From CAXXOK01 sp963675655 (GTDB lineage: Bacteria; Bacillota; Clostridia; Christensenellales; Aristaeellaceae), in the NCBI GenBank assembly GCA_963675655.1, contig OY776489.1, positions 1,240,001 through 1,304,000 on the forward strand: 64,000 nt of DNA, given 5' to 3'. The translations under genes and the position numbers were made by a program. Below are positions 37,332 through 46,198 of the stretch, in pieces; the stretch's first letter is position 1; each line of letters begins with the position of its first letter. Under the pieces are notes generated by a model. That model was not told the origin of the DNA. It worked only from the letters and a program-made list of their open reading frames with translations, and ran no database searches.

Positions 37332-38084
37332 ATGGAACGGAAAGCATATTCCGATAATGAAAAAATGATTTTGTATGCAGAAGTTGATGGCCATTGCCCG
37401 AAATGCGGTGAAACGTTGCATAAAGTAAAAAGCAAAGTGATTAGAGCTTTTGAAGTTGCTCATATATATCCTCTTAACCCGACTCCTTCTGAAATCTTGC
37501 TCTTAAAAAATGAAGAACGTTTATTTTCTGACCCTAACGATATGAACAACGTTATTGCTTTATGTCCCAGTTGTCATGATACATACGATACAAATAAAAC
37601 TTTGGATGAATACAGAGAATTAGTGAAGATAAAGAAAAGACTATTAAGCCGTGCTAACATTCGAAATGCTTATAAGAGTTTTAATGTTGAAAATGAAATA
37701 ATGCTTGTTTTAGGCGAACTGTCATCTATTTCCAGCGATGGAGACCTTCCAGAGCTATCACTAACCGCATTGCGGATTGATGATAAGGCAGATACCACAT
37801 TGCCGTTTATTCTAAAAAAGCAAATAGTCGACGATGTGACGAGTTACTTTATTTTTTTAAAGAAGAATTTTATAGAGTTAGATAAAAATAGTTACAACAA
37901 GTTTAATACGATTGCTGCTCAGGTTAAAGCGTTTTATAATAAGTGTCTACAGAATAATCGTAATCAACAAGATATCTATAAAGAGCTTGTTGATTGGCTC
38001 AATGATAAAACTGGTTATTTGTCGGAGCGAGCTTGTGAAATTATCATAGCTTTCTTCATTCAAAACTGTGAGGTCTTTTCATGA
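37332..38084 (+). CDS. HNH nuclease-type protein of an ABC-three-component system
   Basis: 250 residues. N-terminal HNH finger with Cys22-x2-Cys25 (HCPKCGE), His44 in VAHIYPLNP, Asn72/73 and Cys78-x2-Cys81-His82 (NNVIALCPSCHDTYD). The C-terminal ~150 residues are helical and have the look of the ABC-3C effector C-terminal domain. The stop overlaps the next gene (ATGA). Base composition is strikingly AT-rich against the flanks, so the gene was probably acquired. Likely role: DNA-cutting effector in defence; this is inference from family. Confidence 0.8.
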   Translation: MERKAYSDNEKMILYAEVDGHCPKCGETLHKVKSKVIRAFEVAHIYPLNPTPSEILLLKNEERLFSDPNDMNNVIALCPSCHDTYDTNKTLDEYRELVKIKKRLLSRANIRNAYKSFNVENEIMLVLGELSSISSDGDLPELSLTALRIDDKADTTLPFILKKQIVDDVTSYFIFLKKNFIELDKNSYNKFNTIAAQVKAFYNKCLQNNRNQQDIYKELVDWLNDKTGYLSERACEIIIAFFIQNCEVFS

Positions 38085-38305
38085 TAATACCAAATAAGAT
38101 AGTTACTTTAGAGCAAAGCATTTTAGGAAAATCACGTTATATATTAGATGTACTTTCTGGGGAGCCAATCAATGTCCATAGTTTATTTAATAGCTTAAAA
38201 GATCATTTTGATGATGTAAATGAATTTGTATTAGCATTGGATGTTCTGTTTTCGTTAAATTATATCGGGTTAACAAAGGCTAATGAGGTGTTTAAGAATG
38301 CTTAA
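38081..38305 (+). CDS. Small middle component of ABC-three-component system
   Basis: 74 residues, LSGEPINVHSLFNSLKDHFDDVNEFVLALDVLFSLNYIGLTK: a winged-helix-like small protein as found between effector and ATPase in ABC-3C operons (middle component 6-like). Overlaps the gene before by 4 bp and the gene after by 8 bp, a strictly coupled triplet. Confidence 0.72.
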   Translation: MIIPNKIVTLEQSILGKSRYILDVLSGEPINVHSLFNSLKDHFDDVNEFVLALDVLFSLNYIGLTKANEVFKNA

Positions 38306-39917
38306 ATCAATATACTGTGAAAAATTTACAGAAAAAAGAATCAGCTTTAAAAGTGGACTTAACGCAATAATTGGAGATGACAATGCTGCTAATTCAATTG
38401 GTAAATCAAATATGCTAATGATCATAGATTTTATTTTTGGAGGGAACACATTTATCACCCACAATGTTGATGTGGTTGAAACTTTGGGTGCTTTAGAGTT
38501 TTCTTTTAAGTTTATGTTTGATAAACTATATTATTTCAAACGACGGACAAACGAATATAAATATGTAAGTGTCTGCGATCCTGAGTTTAATATAATCAAA
38601 AATATAAAAATTGATGAATACTGCGATTTTTTAAAAAAACAATACGAGATATCAATACCAAACATTAAGTTCAGGAATATTATTGGAAGATACTCTCGAG
38701 TTTACGGAAAAGATAATCTTAACGAAAAGCACCCACTACAATATGTCGCAAAAGCAAAAGAAAAAGACAATATTATTGCTTTAATACAGCTATTTAATAA
38801 ATATGAAACAATAGCCGACTTAGAAAAACAGCTTGACAGATTAAGTGATGAAAAAAACACAATGAAGAACGCTGCTAAACATGAGTTAATCCCCAGAATG
38901 ACAAAAGCGTGCTATATCAGAAACACTAAATCTATCGCTTCATTGAAAAAGGAATTGAATGTAATTAAACATAACATTATTGATTTATCGATAGATATTG
39001 AAGCTAAGATTTCAAAGGAAGTATTGGCACTTAGAAGAAGAAAAAGCGATTTACTTATTCAAAGAAATGTATATGAAAACCAATTGAAGCGAACAAATCA
39101 TAATATTGCCAACCCCCCTAAGGATTTGCAGGTGGAGATGTTGAGCCTACTCGAGTTGTTCCCTAATATTAACTTGGAGCGAGTAAAAGAGATTGAATCT
39201 TTTCATTTAAATATAACAAAGATTCTTCAAAAAGAATTTGCAACATCCATGGAAGAATTGGCAAATAAAACAAGATTACTGGATAGCGAGATAGAAGATA
39301 TTGACAAACAAATCAATAGATGCCTTGATATTAAAGACACTCCAAATTACAATATTGGGAGAGTAGTTGATATTTCTGCATCAGTAGCGCAACTGGAAAA
39401 TGAAAACAATTATTATACTAAGACGATTGCTTTAGAAGAAGAATTGAGTAATGGAAAAAGCGAATTGGATGAAATTAAGGGGCGAATACTATCTGAAATT
39501 CAAAATCAGATTAATATCAGAATGAATGATATTAATTTGATTATATATGAAGGATCGCGCAAGCCTCCAGCAATAGAGTTAAGCGAGAAAAATTACCAAT
39601 TTTATACTTATGGAGACACTGGAACGGGAACAGCATATGCTAATCTTATAACATTCGACCTCTCGCTCCTTGCTTTAACGTGTTTGCCTGCAATTACTCA
39701 TGATACTCCTATATTTAAAAATATCGAAGATAGGGCTATGTCTAACATCATTAGTTTGTACACTACATATGATAAACAAATATTTATTGCTATTGATAAG
39801 ATATACTCTTATGATGAGAATACTATATCTGCATTAGAGGAAAATGAAATTTTAAGGCTAAATGCTGAGAAAACCTTATTTATTGAGAACTGGAAACAGC
39901 CTGCTTCAATTAAATAA
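38298..39917 (+). CDS. DUF2326/SMC-like ATPase of ABC-three-component system
   Basis: 539 residues. An N-terminal P-loop of the long form, GDDNAANSIGKS at residues 26-37, is followed by HNVDVVETLG; a central coiled coil (~165-390, rich in Lys/Glu, e.g. LEKQLDRLSDEKNTMKNAAKHEL) separates it from the C-terminal half with YTYGDTGTGTAYANLITFDLSLLALTCLPAITHDTPIFKNIEDRAMSNI, which supplies signature and Walker B/D-loop elements. Such ATPases form RecF/SMC-like dimers. Start 38298 follows GAGGTG. AT-rich. Expected to sense or thread DNA and license the HNH protein. Confidence 0.82.
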   Translation: MLKSIYCEKFTEKRISFKSGLNAIIGDDNAANSIGKSNMLMIIDFIFGGNTFITHNVDVVETLGALEFSFKFMFDKLYYFKRRTNEYKYVSVCDPEFNIIKNIKIDEYCDFLKKQYEISIPNIKFRNIIGRYSRVYGKDNLNEKHPLQYVAKAKEKDNIIALIQLFNKYETIADLEKQLDRLSDEKNTMKNAAKHELIPRMTKACYIRNTKSIASLKKELNVIKHNIIDLSIDIEAKISKEVLALRRRKSDLLIQRNVYENQLKRTNHNIANPPKDLQVEMLSLLELFPNINLERVKEIESFHLNITKILQKEFATSMEELANKTRLLDSEIEDIDKQINRCLDIKDTPNYNIGRVVDISASVAQLENENNYYTKTIALEEELSNGKSELDEIKGRILSEIQNQINIRMNDINLIIYEGSRKPPAIELSEKNYQFYTYGDTGTGTAYANLITFDLSLLALTCLPAITHDTPIFKNIEDRAMSNIISLYTTYDKQIFIAIDKIYSYDENTISALEENEILRLNAEKTLFIENWKQPASIK

Positions 39918-40234
39918 AACTGCCAAATTTTCTTTGGGCGATACTATGGGAATAATTTTTTATAACGACCGCTTGCCGATTGCCCAAAAATAATTGAAAT
40001 AACTGGAAATTTCCAAGTCCCATAATTTTGCTCCAACCATGCCGCATGTCTTCTAACATCTATTTTTCATTGTCAAAACAGAAAATGTTTCTTGAAAAAC
40101 TTTTATCCTGTCTCCCCGCAAAGAAATACGAAAAAGAAACCTTTTCAGGCTTGACGGGGCGGCGCTATAAGCGTACCATAAACGAAATAGCGGCAGCTGT
40201 TTTTGCTGTTGCGCCCGTGAAACGAGGAATGACC
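39918..40234. other. Island right edge and gtrA upstream region
   Basis: Starts AT-rich, with a TTTGGGC / GCCCAAA inverted repeat (about 39933-39987) that could end island transcription, and turns GC-rich near 40140. TTGACG-17 bp-TACCAT near 40153 is a weak promoter candidate for the following gene. No gene is supported. Confidence 0.5.
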
Positions 40235-40723
40235 ATGGCGAATGGGAATCCGCAGGACGATAAGCAGGTAAAACAGCTTACCGGCCGCCAGCAGGGCTGG
40301 CAAATGGTGAAATTCACCCTTTTTTCCGCGTCGGCGGGCATTATACAGATATTATCCTTCACATTATTTAACGAGGTGTTCGCTTTCCCGTACTGGCTGG
40401 GGTACGGTATTGCGCTGGTTTTGAGCGTGCTGTGGAACTTTACGTTCAACCGCCGCTATACCTTCCGCAGTATTGAAAACGTATCCAAAGCCATGTCGCT
40501 GGTGTTTTTGTACTATCTGGCGTTTACGCCGCTGTCCATTTTGTGGGGCGATGCGCTGACCGGCGCGGGCTGGAACGAGTACTTTGTGCTGGTGGGTACG
40601 ATGCTGATCAACTTTGTTACCGAATACCTGTACCAGCGGTTTGTGGTGTACCGCTACACCATCGATACCAACGAAGTAGCCAAACGCGCTGAAGAAAAAG
40701 AAGCGTGTATGCAGGAGAATTAA
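40235..40723 (+). CDS. GtrA-like family membrane protein
   Basis: 162 residues with four membrane helices: FTLFSASAGIIQILSFTLFNEV, WLGYGIALVLSVLWNFTFNRRYTF, LVFLYYLAFTPLSILWGDAL, and LVGTMLINFVTEYLYQRFVVY. GtrA proteins are thought to flip lipid-linked sugars in polysaccharide modification. Start 40235 is chosen over the ATG at 40229 because GAGG spacing fits better. Downstream is the FMN-binding gene (50 bp). Confidence 0.85.
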   Translation: MANGNPQDDKQVKQLTGRQQGWQMVKFTLFSASAGIIQILSFTLFNEVFAFPYWLGYGIALVLSVLWNFTFNRRYTFRSIENVSKAMSLVFLYYLAFTPLSILWGDALTGAGWNEYFVLVGTMLINFVTEYLYQRFVVYRYTIDTNEVAKRAEEKEACMQEN

Positions 40724-40773
40724 ATTTTACCCCGGCGTTTGCCGGGCGGAGAGCCAAAGGAGCGTATGGGAAC

Positions 40774-41295
40774 ATGAAAAAGGTACCCCCGTTTATCATT
40801 CTGACCATTATTGCGCTGGGCGCGGCACTGCTGCTTGCGCTGACTAACGCCGTCACCATCGGCCCGATTCAGGAAGCATCGGCCAAGGCGGCGGATGAGG
40901 CGCGCCGGGCTGTGGTAGCCGATGCGGATACGTTTGTGGAAATGAACGTGGACGGTTCCGCGGATAGCCTGTACCAGGGGCTGAAGGACGGCGAAGTCGT
41001 CGGGTATGCCGCTACGGTAACAGTATCGGGCTACGGCGGACCCATTGAGCTAACCGTCGGGCTGACTGCGGATGGCACGCTGACCGGGCTGAACGTGGGC
41101 GGCACCAAGTTTGCCGAAACGGCGGGCCTTGGCGCCAAAGCGAAGGAACCGGCATTTACCAGCCAGTTTATCGGCGTTACGGCGCCCGTGACCCTCAACC
41201 GGGATGTGGACGCCATCAGCGGCGCGACCATCACCAGCTCCGCCGTGGTGCGGGGCGTGAACGCCGCAGCCGAAACGGTGGCAAGCCTGCAATAA
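40774..41295 (+). CDS. RnfG-like FMN-binding protein
   Basis: 173 residues. N-terminal membrane anchor FIILTIIALGAALLLALTNAVTIGPI, then an extracytoplasmic FMN_bind domain with GGPIELTVGLTADGTLTGLNV, ETAGLGAKAKEPAF, and the flavinylation motif SGATITSSAV, whose Thr normally carries FMN by a phosphoester bond. It resembles RnfG, but no other rnf genes are nearby, so its redox partner is unknown. Confidence 0.88.
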   Translation: MKKVPPFIILTIIALGAALLLALTNAVTIGPIQEASAKAADEARRAVVADADTFVEMNVDGSADSLYQGLKDGEVVGYAATVTVSGYGGPIELTVGLTADGTLTGLNVGGTKFAETAGLGAKAKEPAFTSQFIGVTAPVTLNRDVDAISGATITSSAVVRGVNAAAETVASLQ

Positions 41296-41324
41296 AGCAG
41301 GGCGGAAAAGAGAATATTTTGTGC

Positions 41325-41355
41325 AGAGCCGCGAAGCATTGCTTCGCGGCTCTTT
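41325..41355 (+). terminator. Hairpin terminator after the FMN-binding gene
   Basis: 13-bp perfect stem AGAGCCGCGAAGC / GCTTCGCGGCTCT with loop ATT; the T-run is short. Confidence 0.7.
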
Positions 41356-41502
41356 GGTACAACCGTTGTTACGAAAGAGTGGCTTTGAACGGGAAAATGT
41401 ATTTATCATACAGTTCTAATCATATTTTAATCGGCAGTTGATGGTTTCCAAACGGCTGAATGCTATACTAAACAGGAAAGACCAACACAAGGGAGGCACA
41501 TT

Positions 41503-42417
41503 GTGGAAAATATGATTGAGGTCGCCGGACTGCGCAAGGCATACGGGGCGGTGCAAGCGGTGAACGGGTTAGATTTCTATGTGGAAAGCGGCAAGCTGTT
41601 CGCGTTTCTCGGCCCGAACGGGGCGGGAAAATCAACGACGATCGATATTCTGTGCACGCTCAGCCGGGCGGACGCGGGCGAGGTGACGATCAACCGCCAC
41701 CGCCTCGGCCGGGAGGACGCGGCTATCCGCGAAAGCATCGGCGTCGTGTTTCAGGATCATCTGCTCGACCCGCTGCTGACGGTGGAGGAGAATATTCGCG
41801 TGCGCGGTAAGCTGTACCCCAAGGTGAACGGTTCGCTGAAAGCCTCCATGGAGCGCGCAGCCAAAGCCGCCGATGTGGAAGATTTTCTGCACCGCCCCTA
41901 CGGCAAGCTGTCCGGCGGGCAGAAGCGCCGCGCGGATATTGCCCGCGCGCTGATCAACACGCCCGCCATCCTGTTTCTGGATGAGCCAACGACCGGGCTG
42001 GACCCGCAAACCCGTAAAAGTGTGTGGGACAGCATTCGCACCTTGCAGCGGGAAGCGGGGCTGACCGTGTTTTTAACGACCCATTACATGGAGGAGGCTG
42101 CACAGGCCGATTACGTGGTGGTGATCGACCAGGGGCTGATCTCCGCCAAGGGCACGCCCGCCGACTTGAAGGAGCGCTATGCCAGCGATCAGCTGCGGCT
42201 GACGCCTAAAAACGCCGCGCAGCTGGCCGCGCTGCTTGCGCAAAAGCAGATTGATTTTACGCAGGCGTCCGGGAGCCTGAACATTAAACTGGGCGCTACC
42301 ATGGAGGCACTGCCGCTGCTGGACGCGGTGCGCGACCAGATTACCGGCTTTGAAGTGCTGGGCGGCACGATGGACGATGCGTTCATCGGCATTACGGGAA
42401 AGGAGATACGGCAATGA
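41503..42417 (+). CDS. ABC transporter ATP-binding protein (DrrA/CcmA-like)
   Basis: 304 residues, GTG start at 41503 behind GGGAGG. Walker A LGPNGAGKSTTID, signature LSGGQKRRADIARAL, Walker B ILFLDEPTTGLDP, H-loop TTHYMEEA, and the extra C-terminal domain seen in drug-export ATPases. The stop overlaps the permease start by ATGA. Substrate unknown; drug, lipid or antimicrobial peptide export is typical. Confidence 0.93.
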   Translation: MENMIEVAGLRKAYGAVQAVNGLDFYVESGKLFAFLGPNGAGKSTTIDILCTLSRADAGEVTINRHRLGREDAAIRESIGVVFQDHLLDPLLTVEENIRVRGKLYPKVNGSLKASMERAAKAADVEDFLHRPYGKLSGGQKRRADIARALINTPAILFLDEPTTGLDPQTRKSVWDSIRTLQREAGLTVFLTTHYMEEAAQADYVVVIDQGLISAKGTPADLKERYASDQLRLTPKNAAQLAALLAQKQIDFTQASGSLNIKLGATMEALPLLDAVRDQITGFEVLGGTMDDAFIGITGKEIRQ

Positions 42418-43271
42418 GAGCGTTGATTTCCCGTAACTTGAAGGTATTTTTCCGGGACAAGGCATCGGTATTCTTTTCATTGATGGCGGTGATCATCATC
42501 TTCTTGCTGTACCTGCTGTTTCTGGGCGATGTATGGATGAGCGAGATGCCCGCCATCGACGGCGTCAAAGCGATGATGGACAACTGGATTATGGCGGGCG
42601 TGCTGGCCGTAGCTTCTATGACGACGGTGCTGGGCGCTTTCGGCATTATGGTGGATGACCGGCATAACAAGATTGATAAGGATTTCAGCGCATCGCCCGT
42701 GAGCCGCGCCAAGCTTGTGGCCGGGTACGAGCTGGCTTCGTTCCTCATCGGCACCATTATGTCGCTGTTTGCGTTTGTGCTGGCGGAGGCGTACATCGTC
42801 CTGCGGGGCGGGGCGCTGCTTACGCCGCTGGCCGCGCTGGAAGTGGTGGGGTTGATTTTGCTGTCCGCGCTTTGCAACACGGCGCTGCTGTCGTTCATCG
42901 TATCGTTTGTGAAAAGCCAGAATGCGTTTGGCACGCTCAGCAGTATTATCGGCACGCTGGTCGGCTTCCTCACGGGCATCTATTTGCCCATCGGCATGCT
43001 GCCCGCAGGGGTGCAGTTCGTGATCAAAATTTTCCCCGTATCCCACGCGGCCCTGCTGATGCGGCAGGTGATGATGCGCGATTCCATGGCGCAGGTTTTC
43101 GGGCAAGCGCCGGAGTTTTTAACCGCGGGTTTTAAAGAGCAAATGGGCGTACTGTTCGCCTTTGGGGATACGGTGGTGCCGACGTATGTAAGCCTTTTGG
43201 TATTGGCAGGCACGATTGTACTGTTCTACCTGCTGTCCACTTGGCGCTTTTTCACCAAGCGTAAAGCGTAG
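42414..43271 (+). CDS. ABC-2 type transporter permease
   Basis: 285 residues with six membrane helices, ABC2_membrane family: RNLKVFFRDKASVFFSLMAVIIIFLLYLLFLG at the N terminus, and FGTLSSIIGTLVGFLTGIYLPIGMLPAGVQFVIKIFPVSHAALLMRQVMM, the usual ABC-2 signature. Works with the preceding ATPase. Confidence 0.92.
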   Translation: MRALISRNLKVFFRDKASVFFSLMAVIIIFLLYLLFLGDVWMSEMPAIDGVKAMMDNWIMAGVLAVASMTTVLGAFGIMVDDRHNKIDKDFSASPVSRAKLVAGYELASFLIGTIMSLFAFVLAEAYIVLRGGALLTPLAALEVVGLILLSALCNTALLSFIVSFVKSQNAFGTLSSIIGTLVGFLTGIYLPIGMLPAGVQFVIKIFPVSHAALLMRQVMMRDSMAQVFGQAPEFLTAGFKEQMGVLFAFGDTVVPTYVSLLVLAGTIVLFYLLSTWRFFTKRKA

Positions 43272-43350
43272 GGAAAAGGGCAGGGAAACACGCCGAAAAT
43301 AGACTGAAAACACCAGACGAGAAAGTTTTCCATGTTTTCCACAATGATGT

Positions 43351-43386
43351 GGAAAAAGCCGCAGGTTTGCGCCCGCGGCTTTTTCC
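43351..43386 (+). terminator. Intrinsic terminator after the ABC-2 permease
   Basis: 12-bp stem GGAAAAAGCCGC / GCGGCTTTTTCC; symmetrical, so it may act in both directions. A DnaA-box-like TTTTCCACA (43335-43343) and TGTGGAAAA (43348-43356) adjoin it. The following 43387-43747 holds short frames only; I see no recognisable gene. Confidence 0.8.
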
Positions 43387-43747
43387 GTTGTTTGGGACGG
43401 GGAAAGAGCATGTAAACATAAGAACCATAAGGGTTTGCACGCTAGCGGAGATTGAACGGATGTTTGCAAAAAGTTACATGGAACAAATGTGGAAAGCGAT
43501 GGACAGGAAGGGCGTGGATTTGTGGAATAAGAGGTGTACGGCCAGACGGCTGATATATATGGAAGATTGCTTTATGAGCATTGCATGTACGGTAATGGAA
43601 TGATACGATTTTATGGTAATTAAAAACCAGATTGCTATGAAGAAATGAAAGCGGCTGTTGCTGGTTTGCAGGCATATCCTATTTTGATAAACCGAACACC
43701 GGATTTGAAACAAAGCTGATTATATTTTGCTAACGGAGTTGAAGCAG

Positions 43748-44551
43748 ATGAAGTTCCTGTTGATGAACGGAAGCCCGCATAAAGGAAATACATGGCTTTT
43801 AGCCGAGCTTGTAAAGCAAAGCCTGTCGCAAGCCGACAGTAACGCCGAGTTTGAAGAAATTCATTTGTCTGCGCTGCAGATTCCATTCTGTACGGGTTGC
43901 AGCAATTGCTTTCGACGCGGCTTTGATACGTGTCCGCATCATCAGAAAATAGCTGGGGTTGTCGATGCAATAGATAAGGCCGATGGCGTGATTGTCACAT
44001 CGACTACTTTTAATATGCGGGAGACAGCTTTGCTAAAAAATCTTTTTGATCATCTTTGCTTCATGCTTCATCGACCCTACTTTTTTAAGAGCAAGGCGCT
44101 TATTTTGACCACAACAGGGGGCATAGGCGGAAAAGCCGCGGCAAAAAGCATTGCCTCCACCCTCAAGGGCATTGGGTTTAACCGCTGCTATATGTTTAGC
44201 GCCGCAGCGTTCAGCTGGAACCTGTATAAGCCAAAGCAACGCGCCACCCATAGGCTGGCGAAAGTGACAAATACATTTTATCGGGATGTTGCATCGGGGA
44301 AGATGCATTATCCAGTTACAAACTTGCTTATCCCGTACAATCTATTCCGCGGCATGTCGCTTGCGTATGTTCCTGGAAGCGAGTATGAAACCGAGGACGG
44401 ACGGTATTGGACAGAACCTGTGCGCAAAGACATGGTTTATGATGGCGCAGTGCCTGTTTTTATCTTGCAAAAACCCATTGGTTATCTGTTTTACTGGATT
44501 GGAAAAATCGCAGGTAACATAAAATCGATGCAGGTAACCTACAAAAAATGA
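43748..44551 (+). CDS. NAD(P)H-dependent flavin reductase / flavodoxin-fold protein
   Basis: 267 residues. N-terminal flavodoxin fold with the FMN phosphate loop FLLMNGSPHKGNTW, the Cys motif FCTGCSNCF, and TSTTFNMRETALLKNLFDHLCFMLHRPYFFKSKALILTTTGG. The C-terminal ~100 residues form a helical extension, as in the multimeric-flavodoxin WrbA-like iron-sulfur flavoprotein relatives. Start 43748 suits the CGGAG site. Monocistronic. Confidence 0.85.
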   Translation: MKFLLMNGSPHKGNTWLLAELVKQSLSQADSNAEFEEIHLSALQIPFCTGCSNCFRRGFDTCPHHQKIAGVVDAIDKADGVIVTSTTFNMRETALLKNLFDHLCFMLHRPYFFKSKALILTTTGGIGGKAAAKSIASTLKGIGFNRCYMFSAAAFSWNLYKPKQRATHRLAKVTNTFYRDVASGKMHYPVTNLLIPYNLFRGMSLAYVPGSEYETEDGRYWTEPVRKDMVYDGAVPVFILQKPIGYLFYWIGKIAGNIKSMQVTYKK

Positions 44552-44609
44552 GCATCCTCTTCATGATGGTAAATTGATATTGCCTGCCTATGCTTTGATA
44601 ATGCAATAA

Positions 44610-44640
44610 AAAACTTCGGGCCAAACGGACCCGAAGTTTT
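44610..44640. terminator. Bidirectional terminator between flavin reductase and metK
   Basis: Stem AAAACTTCGGG / CCCGAAGTTTT, with A-run on one side and T-run on the other, so it serves the two converging genes. Confidence 0.85.
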
Positions 44641-44721
44641 TTGTAAGGCGATTGTGTTATCAAGCCACCGGCACGTATACCTAAAAGGCGTGGGAAAGAC
44701 CGCCGGCGCAGTTTTGGGTAT

Positions 44722-45900
44722 TTACTGCAGCAGCTTCTTCAGCGCTTCCACCTTGTCCGTCTTTTCCCACGGCAGGTCCAGATCGGGGCGGCCAAAGTGC
44801 CCGTAGGCCGCAACCTGCCGGTAGATGGGGCGGCGCAGGTTCAGCGTGCGGATGATGCCCGACGGGCTAAGGTCAAACACTTTTTGCACCTCGCGGCTTA
44901 ACACCTCGTCGGTGAGCTTGCCGGTGCCAAAGGTATCCACCTGCACGCTTACAGGCTGGGCAACGCCGATAGCATAGGCAACGGCGACTTCGCAGCGGTC
45001 GGCCAGCCCGGCGGCTACGATGTTCTTGGCCACATAGCGCGCGGCGTAGCTGGCAGAGCGATCCACCTTGGTGGGGTCTTTGCCGCTGAACGCGCCGCCG
45101 CCATGGTGGGCATAGCCGCCGTACGTATCCACGATGATCTTGCGCCCCGTAAGGCCGGTATCGCCGGTCGGGCCGCCGACCACAAAGCGTCCGGTGGGAT
45201 TGACGTATATTTTCGTTTCGGGGGTCATCAGCTCGGCGGGAATCACTTTGCGGATGATGATGTTTTCAATCGCCTCGCGGATTTCGCCCTGCGTAACCAG
45301 CGCGTCGTGCTGGGTGGAGATAACCACGGCATCCACAGCAACGGGTTTGCCGTCCTCATAGGCGACGGTCACCTGACTTTTGCCGTCCGGCCGCAGCCAC
45401 GGCAATGTGCCGCTTTTACGCACTTCGCTCAGGCGGAGGGTGAGACGATGCGCCAGACTGATGGGCAGGGGCATCAGCTCCGGGGTTTCGTTGCAGGCAT
45501 AGCCGAACATCATGCCCTGATCGCCCGCGCCGAGGTTGCTGCTGGGCAGCTGATCGGTATCGCGGGTTTCCAGCGCGCGGTCTACGCCCTGGGCAATATC
45601 CGGGCTTTGGGCGTGCACTGCAACCAACACGGCGCAGCTGTTGCCGTCAAAACCCAGGTCGCTGGAGGTATAGCCGATGTCCAGCACGACCTTGCGGGCA
45701 ATATCATCAATGGCGACATAGGCGCTGGTGGTAATCTCCCCCATCACCTGTACAAGGCCGGTGGTGGCGCAGGTTTCGCAGGCGACACGGGCGTTCGGAT
45801 CGTCGGTGAGAATCGCGTCCAGCACAGCATCGCTGATCTGGTCGCATAGCTTATCGGGGTGTCCTTCGGTAACGGATTCGGATGTGAAAACGGTTCGCAT
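44722..45900 (-). CDS. metK: S-adenosylmethionine synthetase
   Basis: Makes SAM from methionine and ATP; 392 residues, full length. Motifs: TSESVTEGHPDKLCDQISDAVLDA, GAGDQGMMFGYA, GRFVVGGPTGDTGLTGRKIIVDTYGGYAHHGGGAFSGKDPTKVDRSASYAARYVAKN. Start 45900 follows AAGGAGG. A longer in-frame start would run into the riboswitch and is rejected. Controlled by the SAM-I riboswitch upstream. Confidence 0.98.
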   Translation of the reverse strand: MRTVFTSESVTEGHPDKLCDQISDAVLDAILTDDPNARVACETCATTGLVQVMGEITTSAYVAIDDIARKVVLDIGYTSSDLGFDGNSCAVLVAVHAQSPDIAQGVDRALETRDTDQLPSSNLGAGDQGMMFGYACNETPELMPLPISLAHRLTLRLSEVRKSGTLPWLRPDGKSQVTVAYEDGKPVAVDAVVISTQHDALVTQGEIREAIENIIIRKVIPAELMTPETKIYVNPTGRFVVGGPTGDTGLTGRKIIVDTYGGYAHHGGGAFSGKDPTKVDRSASYAARYVAKNIVAAGLADRCEVAVAYAIGVAQPVSVQVDTFGTGKLTDEVLSREVQKVFDLSPSGIIRTLNLRRPIYRQVAAYGHFGRPDLDLPWEKTDKVEALKKLLQ

Positions 45901-45972
45901 GGTTTGCCTCCTTATGGTCGGACAACCGGGGAATGGGGTTGTATGCCGCTTGTGCGGCGATATGCAGGCACG

Positions 45973-46005
45973 CAATAAAACGCGCCTGCGGGCATTGCAG
46001 GCGCG
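45973..46005 (-). terminator. Expression-platform terminator of the metK riboswitch
   Basis: On the minus strand CGCGCCTGC / GCAGGCGCG (9 bp, loop AATGCCC) followed by TTTTATTG, between the SAM aptamer and metK. Confidence 0.9.
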
Positions 46006-46022
46006 AGAGGTATCTATATCTA

Positions 46023-46126
46023 CCCTTATCTGCCAGCGCTGCCGCGCTGCGGGATTTGCCACCTTTCGACTGAACGAAGGTTGGCGGGTGTCATCGGGCC
46101 CGTCCCTCAACCACTCTTTATAAGGT
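46023..46126 (-). ncRNA. SAM-I (S-box) riboswitch
   Basis: Minus strand begins CTTATAAAGAGTGG, then GAGGGAC, GGCCCGATGACACC, GCCAACC, a variable P3 stem, AAGGTGGCAAATCC, and closes with GCAGATAAG, pairing with the first bases to form P1. These are the invariant S-box blocks in order. SAM binding should favour the terminator that follows and so lower metK expression. Confidence 0.94.
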
Positions 46127-46144
46127 ATGCGGTTGTCGGCTACC

Positions 46145-46173
46145 ACAATAGCAGAAATTTACGGATTTGGCAA
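46145..46173 (-). promoter_or_regulatory. Promoter of metK transcript
   Basis: Minus strand TTGCCA, 17-bp spacer, TATTGT, about 20 bp upstream of the riboswitch start. Confidence 0.7.
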
Positions 46174-46198
46174 GGGGACAAAATATACTCTTTATCTC

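Noticed and set aside
43349..43725. Small gene between the ABC-2 permease and the flavin reductase
   Set aside because: An 84-codon frame starts inside the terminator stem; no ribosome binding site or recognisable pattern, so only mentioned as unassigned.
45901..46146. N-terminal extension of metK
   Set aside because: The extension would translate the SAM-I riboswitch and terminator; the start at 45900 has AAGGAGG and the exact family N terminus.
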